This document shows positions 32,386 to 43,060 of a stretch of DNA of 64,000 bases, one piece after another. The notes under the pieces were generated by a model. That model did no database searches. It saw only the letters and a program-made list of their open reading frames with translations, and was not told the origin of the DNA. The DNA is from Aphelenchoides besseyi (lineage: Eukaryota > Nematoda > Chromadorea > Rhabditida > Aphelenchoididae): the NCBI GenBank assembly GCA_024699855.1, contig JAMPIQ010000010.1, positions 1-64,000 on the forward strand, read 5' to 3'. The position numbers and the translations under genes are program-made. Positions within the stretch are counted from its first letter, which is position 1; every line of letters begins with the position of its first letter.

Positions 32386-33817
32386 CTATTGCCTTTTATA
32401 ATCGTCCTCGATGCGGATGACATCATCCTCGCCGATATAGGCTCCGGTCTGGATTTCGACCAGTTCGAGCGGGATCTGCCCCTCATTGGCAAGCCGGTGC
32501 GGCTGGCCGATCGGGATATAGACCGACTGGTTCTCCGTCAGCAACTTCGTCTCTTCGCCGATCGTCACCGTCGCCGTACCCTTGACGACGATCCAGTGTT
32601 CCGAGCGGTGATAATGTTTCTGGAACGAGATGCGGTGGCCGGGATCGACCGTGATATGGCCCACCCTGTAACGCTCGTCCACATACATGTGTTCGATATA
32701 ACCCCAGGGGCGATAGACGCGCTTGTGGGTCTGCGTCTGTGGTGCGTGTTCGCCGTCCTTCAGCGTCTCCACCAGACCCTTCACATCCTGCACCCGGTTT
32801 TTCGGCACCACCAGAACCGCATCCTTGGTGGCCACCACCACCATGTCCTTTGGCGCCAACCACCGTCGTCAGCAATTGCGTCGAATGGATGAGGCAGCCT
32901 TCGGAATCGATGAAGACGCCGTTGCCTTCCAGCGCATTGTCGTTGCCGCGCTTGTCGGCGATTTCCCAGATCGCATCCCAGCTGCCGATATCCGACCAGC
33001 GGAAATGGCCATGCACCACCGCCATGCGTCTGGTTTTCTCGATCACCGCGTAGTCGATGGAGTTTTTCGGGGAAGCCTCGAAGCTTGCCTGATGCAGGCG
33101 CACGAAACCGAGGTCGCTTTCATATTGCTCGACCGCCTGCGTCACCGCCGCAAGAATCTCCGGGGCGAAGGCCTTCAGTTCGGCGATCATCACATCGGAG
33201 CGGAACAGGAAATTGCCGGAATTCCAGAGATAACCCTTTTCCAGATAGGAGATCGCCGTCTTCATATCCGGCTTTTCCACGAAGGCATCGACGGTGCTGA
33301 GGTCTTTTTCGCCATCGATCGCCTCGCCCGGCTTGATATAACCGTAGGAGGTGCGCGGTTCGGTGGGCACCAGGCCGAAGACGACGATATTGCCCTGATC
33401 GGCGGCTTTTGCGCCGAGTTTCACGGCCTGTGAAAACTTGTCGGCATCGAGCACCACATGGTCGGCGGCAAGCGCCAGCACCAGGCATCCGGGCTCGCGG
33501 CGCTCGGCCAGCACGGCGGCGGCGGCCATGGCGGCGGCGCTGTCGCGGCGGGCGGGCTCCAGCACCACGGTTGCCGGCAGATCGATCTCTTCGGCCTGGC
33601 GGCGTGCGAAGAACCGGAAATCCTCATTGGTGATCACCAGCGGCTCGGCATAAAGGCCCTTGTCGCCCACCCGCTGCAGCGTCTGCTGATAGGTCGAAAG
33701 ATTGCCGACCAGCGGCTGGAACTGCTTGGGCAACTGATCGCGCGATACCGGCCAAAGCCGCGAACCAGCACCGCCGGCCAGAAGAACCGGCGTGATCTTT
33801 CGAGAGTGTTCCTTCAC
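32386..33817 (-). CDS. manC: mannose-1-phosphate guanylyltransferase / mannose-6-phosphate isomerase, frameshifted
   Basis: This bifunctional enzyme makes GDP-mannose for surface polysaccharides. The nucleotidyltransferase signature is at residues 13-30 (LAGGAGSRLWPVSRDQLPKQF), with ADHVV and VEKPD further on. The C-terminal type II isomerase/cupin part reads RPWGYIEHMYVDERYRVGHITVDPGHRISFQKHYHRSEHW. The frame breaks at TTT 32849-32851 (one extra base); corrected text reads TTVVGAKDMVVVATKDAVLVV. Restored length is about 476 residues. It could support exopolysaccharide, LPS or cyclic glucan modification. Confidence 0.92.
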
Positions 33818-34215
33818 AACAAAACCTTTCCAACTCTAAAAATTTCCCGGCGCGCCGGACAATATACATATTTTCAAAATACCGCCATCATCGGTTCACG
33901 GGCGGATAAGCGCAAGCTCATAAATTCGCCTTGTGAAAGCTTGGTGAACGGACGATGGGGCATTTAGAGGCATGTCGATTGCCTGCGGACCCACCCCGCT
34001 AACGCCAGGCGGCGGGCGAGGTTCCACGCGTGACAGGCACGGCAGGCGGCGAAGCGGATGGTGAGCGGGAATTAATCGATTGAATCGGCCGCAAATTTCA
34101 TCACGCTTAAATTTGCTGCACTGAACAACATTCAAGGCTTGGCAGGCGCGCGAAAAATACAATAACAACGGCGGATATTTTTACACTGTTATCGACACGA
34201 AAGCACGCTCAGCCC
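33818..34215. promoter_or_regulatory. divergent intergenic region between manC and the malic enzyme gene
   Basis: About 400 bases without a convincing gene. It should contain the promoters of both flanking genes. I see short A/T-rich segments next to each start but no clear operator or hairpin. Confidence 0.4.
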
Positions 34216-36506
34216 ATGTCCGACACGACGAAACCCGCCAGCACCAGAACATCGGTTACGGATCAGGAAGCCCTGGATTTCCATGCGGAAGGCCGGCCGG
34301 GCAAACTGGAAATCACCCCGACCAAACCGATGGCGACGCAGCGGGACCTGTCGCTCGCCTATTCGCCGGGCGTGGCCGTGCCGGTGAAAGCCATCGCCGA
34401 AAATCCGGCGACCGCTTACGACTATACCACGCGCGGCAACATGGTTGCGGTCATCTCCAACGGCACCGCCATCCTCGGCCTCGGCAATCTCGGCGCGCTC
34501 GCCTCCAAGCCAGTCATGGAAGGCAAGTCGGTCCTTTTCAAGCGCTTCGCCGATGTCGATTCCATCGATCTCGAGGTCGATACCGAAGACGCCGATGAGT
34601 TCATCAATTGCGTGCGTTACCTTGGCCCCTCCTTTGGCGGCATCAATCTGGAAGACATCAAGGCGCCGGAATGTTTCATCATCGAAAGCCGCCTGCGCGA
34701 GCTGATGGACATTCCAGTATTCCATGACGATCAGCATGGCACCGCCATCATCGCCGCCGCCGGCCTCATCAACGCCATCGAACTGACGGGCCGCGACTTC
34801 AAGAAAACGAAGCTCGTCTGCAACGGCGCGGGTGCGGCGGCAATCGCCTGTATGGACCTTATCAAGGCCATGGGGTTCAATCCTGAAAACATCACGCTCT
34901 GCGATACCAAGGGCGTGATCTATCAGGGCCGCACCGAAGGCATGAACCAGTGGAAATCCGCCCACGCGGTGAAAACCAACAACCGCACGCTGGCGGAAGC
35001 CATGAAGGGCGCTGATGTGGTATTCGGCCTCTCCCAGAAGGGCGCGTTCAGCGAAGAGATGATCCGTTCCATGGCGCCGAAGCCGATCATCTTCGCCATG
35101 GCCAATCCCGACCCGGAAATCACCCCCGAGGAAGTATCGCGCATTCGCGACGACGCCATCATGGCGACCGGGCGTTCGGATTACCCGAACCAGGTCAACA
35201 ATGTCCTCGGCTTCCCCTATATCTTCCGCGGCGCGCTCGATGTCCGCGCCAGCCAGATCAATGACGCGATGAAGATCGCGGCGGCACAGGCGCTGGCCGA
35301 TCTTGCCCGCGAGGATGTTCCTGATGATGTGGCCGCCGCCTATCAGGGCAACCGCCCGCGCTTCGGATCGCAATATATCATTCCGGTTCCCTTCGATCCG
35401 CGCCTGATCTCGGCCATTCCGGTGGCCGTGGCCAAAGCCGCCATCGAAACCGGCGTCGCCCGCCGCGAATTGCCCGATCTCGACGCCTATGCCCGCGAGC
35501 TTTCCGCCCGCCGCGACCCGATGGCCTCCACCACGCAGCGCCTTTACGAGCGCGTGCGCCGCTCGCCGAAGCGGGTCGTTTTTGCGGAAGCCGAAGAAGA
35601 ACAGGTCATGCGCGCGGCGATTTCGTTCACCGCGCAGGGCCTCGGCACCGCCATCCTGCTCGGCCGTGACGATATCATCAAGGCCAATGCGGAGCGCGCC
35701 GGCATCGATCTCGACCCGCCGCCAATATCGAGATCACCAACGCGCGCCTTTCCAGCCGCGTCGATGCCTATGTCGATTATCTCTATGCGCGTTTGCAGCG
35801 CGGCGGTTTCCTGCTGCGCGACGTGCAGCGTCTGGTCCACAACGACCGCAACCATTTCGCCGCCTGCATGGTGGCGATGGGCGATGCGGACGCCGTGGTG
35901 ACCGGCGTTACCCGTAACTATTCAACGGCGCTGGAGGATATCCGCCGCTGCATCAACACCAAGCCTGGCCATCGCGTCATCGGCGTTTCGCTGGTCGTCT
36001 CGCGCAACCGCACCGTCTTCGTTGCCGATACCGCCGTGCATGATATGCCGAATGCGGAAGACCTTGCCGATATCGCCGAAGAAGCAGCCGGCCTCGCCCG
36101 CCGTTTCGGTTACGAGCCGCGCGTTGCCATGCTCGCCTATTCCACCTTCGGCCAGCCGACCGGCGAACGCTCCGACAAGGTGCGCGAGGCGGTGAAAATT
36201 CTCGACAGGCGCAACGTCAATTTCGAGGTCGACGGCGAAATGTCGGCCGATGTGGCGCTGAACCATCACCGCATGCAGAGCCAGTATCCCTTCGCCCGGC
36301 TTTCCGGCCCGGCCAATGTGTTGGTCATGCCCGCCATTCATTCCGCCTCCATTTCCACCAAGATGCTGCAGGAACTGGGCGGCGCAACCGTCATCGGCCC
36401 GCTTCTTGTCGGTCTCGACAAATCGGTACAGATCACCTCGATGGGCGCGAAGGACAGCGACATCGTCAACATGGCGGCAATCGCGGCCTATAATGCCGGA
36501 CGATAA
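34216..36506 (+). CDS. NADP-dependent malic enzyme with C-terminal phosphotransacetylase-like domain, frameshifted
   Basis: This enzyme decarboxylates malate to pyruvate with NADP. The N-terminal malic domain (residues about 20-160, [20 protein letters not shown]) and the NAD(P)-binding domain ([16 protein letters not shown]) are typical, and the C-terminal third is the phosphate acetyl/butyryltransferase-like domain ([19 protein letters not shown]), as in rhizobial DME/TME. The frame breaks near 35720, where one base seems missing; the text resumes as [25 protein letters not shown]. Restored length is about 763 residues. No strong ribosome binding site precedes ATG 34216, but the N-terminus fits the family. 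Confidence 0.92.
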
Positions 36507-36528
36507 GAACAGGGCGTGCGGCTTTTTT

Positions 36529-36650
36529 TCTTCTCCCCGCCGGGGAGAAGATGCCCCAAAGGGGCAGATGAGGTGGCACGCTCTCCGCATATCGCTGGCC
36601 TCGCCCCCTCATCCCGCTGCCGCGACCTTCTCCCCGACGGGGAGAAGAGA
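36529..36650. repeat. RIME-like rhizobial intergenic mosaic repeat
   Basis: The stretch contains a 19-base palindrome TTCTCCCCGCCGGGGAGAA (36531-36549), a hairpin GCCCC-AAA-GGGGC (36553-36565), and a second palindrome CTTCTCCCCGACGGGGAGAAG-like at 36627-36647, with CCCCTCATCC in between. This layout is characteristic of the RIME mosaic elements scattered between genes in Rhizobiaceae genomes. It lies right after the malic enzyme stop and may also act in transcript termination. Confidence 0.75.
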
Positions 36651-36910
36651 CGAGCCGGATGCGCTCGCTCCGCACATGGCCATCCGGTCCTCAGCGACAT
36701 CCGGACTACTCTCCCGCTCCTGACAAACCGGCACATAGCAAGGGAGGAAAAGAACAGGATTCTACAATTCAAAATTATTAGGATAATTTTTCCCTCCAAA
36801 AGATTTATTGGAACCGGATTTTATTCATACTATTTTTCACGCAATGCCAATTCTCGCTCTTGGCGGGTGCCTCATGTAGTTTTTCCACCTACAATCAAAA
36901 GGAAATATCC

Positions 36911-37750
36911 ATGGCCCTCTCTTTCTCCAGATTTGCCGCAAAACTCATTGCCGGAACCGTTGTCATCGCTTCGATGGCCACTGCCGCTCACGCGGATGCA
37001 ACGCTCGACCGGATTAAGGGTCGCGGCAAGCTCACTGTCGGCGTTATCCTTTCCGGCGCGCCTTTCGGCTTTATCGATCCGAAGACGCAGGAGCAGAAGG
37101 GTCTCAACATCGACGTCGCCAAGGCGCTGGCCGCCGGCCTCGGTGTCGAGCTGGTCACCGAAACCGTGACCCCGCCCAACCGCGTGCAGTTCCTGCAGCA
37201 GGGCAAGGTCGATATTCTGATCGCCAACATGCAGTACACGGAAGAGCGCGCCAAAACGCTCGATTACGTACCGACCCCCTATGACCGCCAGGGCGGCGCC
37301 GCCATCGGCCGCAAGGACAGTGGCATCAAGGACTGGTCGGACCTGAAGGGCAAGATCGCCTGCGTTTCGCAAGGCTCCAACTACACCCAGCCGCTGATCG
37401 AGCAATATGGCGCGCAGGTAAAGGCGCTGCCAAGCCAGCCGGAATCGCTGCTGGCGCTCAAGGGCGGCAATTGCGACGTCTCCGTTCACGTCAACGGCAC
37501 GCTCAGCCTGATGCTTCAGGACCGCGCCGATGAGTGGAAGGATTACGGCATCCTCATCCCCACCGACCTGATCCCGTCGGATTCCGTGATCTGGCTGCGC
37601 AAGGGCGAAAGCGACACGCAGGCCGCTCTCGACAAGATCGTCAAGGAACTGCACGCCTCCGGCAAGATGCTCGAATTCGCCAAGGCCAACCGTCTGCCGA
37701 GCATCGGCTATATGGAAGAGCAGCAGAAGAAGCTTTCTGCCGCCCAATAA
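36911..37750 (+). CDS. polar amino-acid-type ABC transporter substrate-binding protein
   Basis: This intact 279-residue family 3 SBP has a signal peptide ending near AAHADATL. The mature part shows the usual two lobes: KGRGKLTVGVILSGAPFGFIDPKTQEQKGLNIDVAKALAAGLGV and then VDILIANMQYTEERAKTLDYVPTPY, with WSDLKGKIACVSQGSNYTQPL in lobe 2. ATG 36911 follows AAAAGGAAAT. It leads an operon with two permeases, an ATPase, an MmgE/PrpD protein and a flavin monooxygenase. Confidence 0.9.
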   Translation: MALSFSRFAAKLIAGTVVIASMATAAHADATLDRIKGRGKLTVGVILSGAPFGFIDPKTQEQKGLNIDVAKALAAGLGVELVTETVTPPNRVQFLQQGKVDILIANMQYTEERAKTLDYVPTPYDRQGGAAIGRKDSGIKDWSDLKGKIACVSQGSNYTQPLIEQYGAQVKALPSQPESLLALKGGNCDVSVHVNGTLSLMLQDRADEWKDYGILIPTDLIPSDSVIWLRKGESDTQAALDKIVKELHASGKMLEFAKANRLPSIGYMEEQQKKLSAAQ

Positions 37751-37841
37751 GGACAGGTGCAGGACTTTTCCGTTATCTGCACGTCCCCATCGCAGGTGAT
37801 GACGGCGGCAAAAGGGTGGAGTGATTTCCCCTGACCATCAG

Positions 37842-37870
37842 GAACGGCCGGTTTCGCCTGCCGTTCTTTT
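37842..37870 (+). terminator. hairpin with T-run after the amino-acid-binding protein gene
   Basis: GAACGGC (37842-37848) and GCCGTTC (37860-37866) pair around an 11-base loop and are followed by TTTT. It separates the binding-protein gene from the permease genes, so it is likely a partial terminator that lowers transporter expression relative to the binding protein. Confidence 0.7.
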
Positions 37871-37943
37871 CTGCTTTATAACAAGGCAGGCCATTCTGGC
37901 GCCGCCCGCCGGGCGGCACCCGCAATAACAGCATGGATTTCCG

Positions 37944-38687
37944 ATGCAGGATGGATTTACAGCGCGCTTCATAGAACTGACCGCGCATCTCGGCCTCAAC
38001 TATGACTTTCTGAACAGCGGTTACGAGGTTCAGATCTGGCTCGACGGCATGAAGATGACGTTGATCCTCGTCGCCGTCACTTTGCCGCTCAGCCTCGTCT
38101 TCGGCTTCATTTTCGCGGCCATGCTGACATCGGGCAAGGTCTGGCTCGCCGGCCCCGTGCGCGCCTATGTGGAACTGACGCGCAACACGCCGACGCTGGT
38201 GCAGCTGATGTGCGGTTTCCTCGTGCTCAACATGCTGATTTCCAATGCGCTGGGCGGCGCGCAGAACAATCCGCTGACACCCTTTTTCTGGGTCGTCGCC
38301 ATCACCGGCCTGCACATTGCCGCTTTCCATGCGGAAGCGTTGCGCGGCGGTATTGAGGCGGTGCCGGCGACCACCATCGAGGCGGCGCGTGCGATCGGTT
38401 TCAGTTCCTTCGAGATTTTGCGTTATGTGGAGTTTCCGCTGGCCATCCGCACGGCGCTGCCCTCCATCATCAACAACCTCGTCAATCTGGTGAAGCTCAC
38501 CACGGTCGGCTCGGCAATTGCGGTGGGTGAAATCACCTATGCCTCGATCCTGATCTGGACACAGCGCGACAATGTGGTCGAGCTGATGATCGTCATCCTG
38601 ATCTTCTTCAGCGTCATCAATTTTATCGTCGCAAGGGCCGGTCTCTGGCTTGAGCGGCGTCTTGCGGTTCCGGGGTTCGGTCAATGA
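37944..38687 (+). CDS. amino-acid ABC transporter permease (HisM/GlnP type)
   Basis: This intact 247-residue permease has about five membrane helices and the family signature AYVELTRNTPTLVQLMCGFLVLN. The EAA loop reads TTIEAARAIGFSSFEILRYVEFPLAIRTALPSI. It is followed with a four-base overlap (ATGA) by the second permease. Confidence 0.9.
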   Translation: MQDGFTARFIELTAHLGLNYDFLNSGYEVQIWLDGMKMTLILVAVTLPLSLVFGFIFAAMLTSGKVWLAGPVRAYVELTRNTPTLVQLMCGFLVLNMLISNALGGAQNNPLTPFFWVVAITGLHIAAFHAEALRGGIEAVPATTIEAARAIGFSSFEILRYVEFPLAIRTALPSIINNLVNLVKLTTVGSAIAVGEITYASILIWTQRDNVVELMIVILIFFSVINFIVARAGLWLERRLAVPGFGQ

Positions 38688-39471
38688 GTGCGGTGGTCTC
38701 TCCAACACAGGCGGTGAGGAAGCCACCTTTCGGCACCATTCTGCTGCTCGGCGTGCTGATTGCCGTCATTCTGTGGCTGATCCTCGACCCGTCCCTCGGT
38801 CAGGTGCTGCTGCAATGGCTGCCCTATCTGGCCAAGGGTTTTGCAATGAACGTGCTGATCAGCATCCTTGCGATCGCCATCGGCACCTTCATCGGCGTCC
38901 TCCTCGGCATCATGGAGCTTGCGCCCTACCGCCTCGTGCGCGCGCCGGCGCTCACCTATGTCCAGATATTCCGCAACGCCCCCGCATCTGGTGCTGATCT
39001 TTGCCGCGACCTACATCTTCCCCTTCGAGATCGTCGCTTTTGGCAACTACATTCCCTTCCCGGACTGGATCAAGGCCCGTCGTCGGTCTCGCCATTCCGG
39101 CCAGCGCCCATATCGCCGAAATCACCCGTGGCGCCATCCAGTCCATTCCGACGGCGCAATGGGAAGCGGCGCAGGGGCTGGGCTTTTCGCGCAACCAGAC
39201 ACTGCGCTGGATCATCCTGCCGCAATGCGTGAAGCGCTCGCTGCCGCCATGGATGAACCTTTATGCGTCGATCACCATGGGTACGGCGCTCGCCTCGCTG
39301 GTCGGCGTGCATGAACTTCTGCACGCCGCGACAGACGCCAGCAAAACCGCCGTGCAGCGCAACGATTTCACCGTCGTGGTCTATCTCACCGTTCTGATGG
39401 CGTTCTTCCTGTTCTGCTATCCCGTATCCCGTTTCACGCAGCGCCTCGAGCGGCGCTTCGCTTCCCGCTGA
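38684..39471 (+). CDS. amino-acid ABC transporter permease, two frameshifts
   Basis: The protein is spread over three frames. The first break is in the C-run 38979-38983 and the second in CCC 39076-39078, each one extra C. Corrected text reads IFRNAPHLVLIFAATYIFPFEIVAFGNYIPF, then IKAVVGLAIPASAHIAEITRGAIQSIP. The EAA loop AQWEAAQGLGFSRNQTLRWIILPQCVKRSLP is present. Restored length is about 261 residues. It overlaps the first permease gene by four bases. Confidence 0.88.
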
Positions 39472-39483
39472 TTGGAACAAGCC

Positions 39484-40284
39484 ATGTCCGCACCCGCACC
39501 ACAAACCGCCGCAAAAGCACTGGTTGAACTGGAAGGCATACACCTGTCCTTCGGTGACAATCAGGTCCTGAAGGGCATCGACCTCACCGTGAACAAGGGC
39601 GACGCCGTCTCCATCATCGGCCCTTCCGGCTCCGGCAAGTCCACCATCCTGCGCTGCATCAACGGCCTGCTCATTCCGCAATCGGGCAAGATCACCGTCG
39701 GCGGCACGCGAGTGGACCTGCTGAAGACCGAGGCTGAGCGCATCGCGCTGCGCAAGCGCATCGGCATCGTGTTCCAGCAGTTCAACCTCTTTCCGCATCT
39801 GACGGTGATGGAAAACATCACCATCGCACCAATCAAGATTCTGGGTACGCCGAAAGCTGAAGCCGAGCGCCATGCCCGCGAATTGCTGGAGAAAGTGCGC
39901 CTTTCCCAGAAGGTCGATGCCTATCCCGGCCAGCTTTCCGGCGGCCAGCAGCAGCGCGTGGCGATTGCCCGCGCACTTGCCATGCGGCCGGAACTGGTGT
40001 TGTTCGATGAGGTCACATCCGCACTCGACCCGGAAACCGTGGGCGAAGTGCTCGCCGTCATCCGCGATCTCGTCAATGATGGCATGACCAGCATTCTCGT
40101 CACGCACGAAATGCGTTTTGCCGAAGAAATCAGCGACAATATCGTCTTCACCGAAAATGGCCTGATCGTCGATCAGGGCACGCCCGAGCACATCTTCTAC
40201 AAGTCGACAAATCCGCGCATCAACGCCTTCGTCAAGGGTCTTGGCGGACAGGTGGCACGGGTGAATGACGGCGAAGGGATCTGA
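39484..40284 (+). CDS. amino-acid ABC transporter ATP-binding protein
   Basis: This intact 266-residue ATPase has Walker A GPSGSGKST, signature LSGGQQQR, Walker B LVLFDEVTSALD and H-loop VTHEM, all in the forms typical of polar amino-acid importers. ATG 39484 is preferred over the TTG at 39472. Confidence 0.92.
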   Translation: MSAPAPQTAAKALVELEGIHLSFGDNQVLKGIDLTVNKGDAVSIIGPSGSGKSTILRCINGLLIPQSGKITVGGTRVDLLKTEAERIALRKRIGIVFQQFNLFPHLTVMENITIAPIKILGTPKAEAERHARELLEKVRLSQKVDAYPGQLSGGQQQRVAIARALAMRPELVLFDEVTSALDPETVGEVLAVIRDLVNDGMTSILVTHEMRFAEEISDNIVFTENGLIVDQGTPEHIFYKSTNPRINAFVKGLGGQVARVNDGEGI

Positions 40285-40288
40285 TGCC

Positions 40289-41639
40289 ATGACCGCAGAC
40301 GAAAAGCTCACCCTTCATCTTGCAGAAGCGATTGCCGCCTCCGATCCCCTGCGTGATGAGGATGCGGTGGCCATCGCCCGCACGGCGCTGATGGATTTTT
40401 TCGCCTGCGTGCTGGGCGGCGCTGCCGACAGAAGCACGAAAATCCTGATCGACAGCTTTACACCCGGAACGTCAGGCACGGCGGGCATTATCGGCCACGA
40501 TCTGCGCACGGATACCTTCACCGCCGCCCTCATCAACGGCCACGCCGGGCATGTGCTTGACTATGACGATGTGCACGGCAGCGTGCGCGGCCACCCGACT
40601 GTCGCCATCATTCCCGCTTTGCTGGCTGTCGCGGTCGAAGAGGGCTCCACGGCCGATGCCTTCATCGCCGCCTATATCGTCGGGCTGGAAACCATGGCGC
40701 GTCTCGGCCTCTCGCTCGGCACCAGGCATTACGAAAACGGCTTCCACGCCACCGCCACGCTCGGCCCCATCGGTGCCGCGGCAGCGATTGCCCATCTCCT
40801 GAAATTCGATCCGCAGACAACGGCCGTTGCGCTCGGCCTTGCCGCCACGCAATCGGCCGGGCTTCGCCTGCAATTCGGGTTTGACGCCAAACCGCTGCAT
40901 GCCGGGCTTGCCACGCGCGCCGGCCTTACCGCCGCGCGGCTGGCGCGATCCGGCTTTCAGGGCGCTCCGGATTTTCTGGAAAACCCCATCGGTTTTTTAT
41001 TCCGCCTTCGCCTTCGGCGCCGAGCAGCCGAAACGTGTTCTCTCCGGCTGGGGCGCACCCTGGCAGATCGTCTCGCCCGGCCTCACCCTAAAGGCCTTTC
41101 CCTGCTGCACAGCCAGCCATCCCGTTGCCGTCGGCGCTCTGGCGCTGCGCAACAGCAATGATCTGACGCCGGACGAGATAGAGACGGTCACCATTACCTT
41201 CCCGCCCGGCGGCGATGCCGCCCTCGTCGGCCCCGCCACGCCCACGACCGGCATCGATGCGCGCTTCAGCGCCGAATATGTCTTTGCCGCAGCGCTGACG
41301 GATGGAGCGCTTGGCATCGGCCATTTCGACGACGAACGCCCGACGCGCGACGACCTGCTTGCCCTTTCCGCCAAAGTCTCACGCCGGCATGACGAGACCG
41401 CCCGTCGCCTCTCGCCCGATCCGACCACCCGGTTCGTGGTCATCGACGTGACGAAGAAGGACGGCACGGTGCTGTCGCGCCGTGTCGACGGCCTTCCTGG
41501 CATCGATGACCCGACCGAAAAATTTGCCGACGCGACCGGCGGCAATGAGAAATTCGCCGGCATTCCGGCACTAGTGCGGTCCATGAAAACCGCAGCTGAC
41601 CTCAGAAAGCTCGAAACGCTTCTGGTATCGCAAATATAA
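40289..41639 (+). CDS. MmgE/PrpD-family protein, frameshifted
   Basis: This belongs to the 2-methylcitrate dehydratase/immune-responsive decarboxylase fold family; the true substrate of most members is unknown. Typical segments are LMDFFACVLGGA, NGHAGHVLDYDDVH, HPTVAIIPALLAVAVEEG and HATATLGPIGAAAAIAHLL. The frame breaks in the T-run 40993-40998 (one extra T); corrected text reads ENPIGFYSAFAFGAEQPKRVLSGWG. Restored length is about 449 residues. The gene starts five bases after the ATPase stop, so it is in the transport operon and probably acts on the imported compound. Confidence 0.87.
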
Positions 41640-41666
41640 CTCGACCGACATGAAGGCATGATCACC

Positions 41667-42976
41667 ATGACCACCACGACACGCAAAAGACAGATGCATC
41701 TCGGCCTTTTCCTGCAGGGCGCGGGGCACCACGTTTCCGGCTGGCGTCACCCCGATGCCGAAGCCGGCAGCGAAAATTTCGATCTGCTCACCCGTGTTAC
41801 GAAAATGGCCGAAGCCGCGAAGTTCGACATGGTATTCTTGGCCGATGGCCTGACCAGCGGCGTCGACGCCCATCCCTCGATGATCGCGCGTTTCGAGCCG
41901 CTGACCCTGCTTGCCGCGCTGGCCATGGTCACCGACAAGATCGGGGCTGGCGGCCACCGCCTCCACCACCTATGGCGAGCCCTACCACACCGCCCGCGCC
42001 TTCGCTTCCATCGATCATCTGAGCCATGGCCGTGCGGCGTGGAACATCGTCACCACCTCTTATGCCCGCACGGCGGCGAATTTTTCCAAGGACCATCCCG
42101 AGCATGACGAGCGTTATGCGGTGGCGGAAGAATATGTGAATGTCGTTCGCGGCCTGTGGGACAGCTGGGATGACGACGCCTTCGTCAAGGACAAGCAGGC
42201 GGGCCGCTACGTCGATCCGGAAAAGGTCCATATCCTCAACCACGAGGGCAAATATTTCACGGTCAAGGGACCGCTCAATATTCCGCGTTCGCCGCAGGGC
42301 CACCCGGTTCTCATCCAGGCCGGATCTTCCGGTCCGGGGCAGGATCTCGCCGCCCGCACCGCCGATATCGTCTTCACCGCCCAGCAGGCGATTTCCGAAG
42401 CGCAGGCCTTCTATACGAGCCTTAAAGCCCGCGTGGAAAAATTCGGCCGCGATCCGGCGAGCGTCGCCGTGATGCCCGGCTTCATGCCGATCATCGGCAG
42501 GAGCTTTGAAGAGGCTGGCGAAAAAACTGAAGGAACTGAACCGCTGGACCGATATCAAGAGCGCAATGCCGCTGCTTGAAGAACGCATCGGCCACAGCCT
42601 CACTGATTACGATCTCGACGGTCCGCTGCCGGACCTGCCGATTTCCGACCAGCTGCGCAGCCGCGCCGAACTTCTGACCGAACTGGCGCGCCGCGAAAAG
42701 TTGACGATCCGGGAGCTGGCGCTGCGCGTCGCCGCCGGCCGCGGCCACCATATCGTCATGGGCACGGCCAAGGATGTGGCGGACCGAATGCAGGAATGGT
42801 TCGAAAACGGTGCGGCCGACGGTTTCAACGTCATGCCGCCCTTCTTCCCCGGCGGGCTGGAGGAATTCAACCGCGAGGTCGTTCCCCTGCTGCAGGAGCG
42901 CGGCCTGTTCCGCAAGGACTACGAAGGCTCGACGCTGCGCGACCACCTCGGTATCGAACGACCGGCGCTGCGGTGA
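41667..42976 (+). CDS. FMN-dependent luciferase-like monooxygenase (NtaA/SnaA/DszA group), two frameshifts
   Basis: The N-terminus MHLGLFLQGAGHHVSGWRHPDA and FDMVFLADG are typical of this group, which oxidises compounds such as nitrilotriacetate or sulfonates with reduced FMN. Breaks are in GGGG at 41943-41946 (one extra G) and in the A-run 42521-42526 (one extra A). Corrected text gives DKIGLAATASTTYGEPYHTARAFASIDHLSHGRAAWNIVTT and later AGEKLKELNRWTDIK. GGLEEFNREVVPLLQERGLFRKDYEG closes the family pattern. Restored length is about 435 residues. I place the start at ATG 41667, not 41658, because GAAGG lies only one base before the latter. Confidence 0.88.
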
Positions 42977-42983
42977 AAAAGCA

Positions 42984-43014
42984 ATGCGGATGCCCGTTCG
43001 AAAGGCATCCGCAT
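42984..43014. terminator. hairpin between the convergent monooxygenase and chemoreceptor genes
   Basis: Eleven-base arms ATGCGGATGCC and GGCATCCGCAT enclose a 9-base loop. No strong T-run is present. It lies 8 bases after the monooxygenase stop and can serve both strands. Confidence 0.65.
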
Positions 43015-43060
43015 CCACCAAATCTCATTCTCAAGCTGAAGCGGGCCTGAGCCCGCTCCT

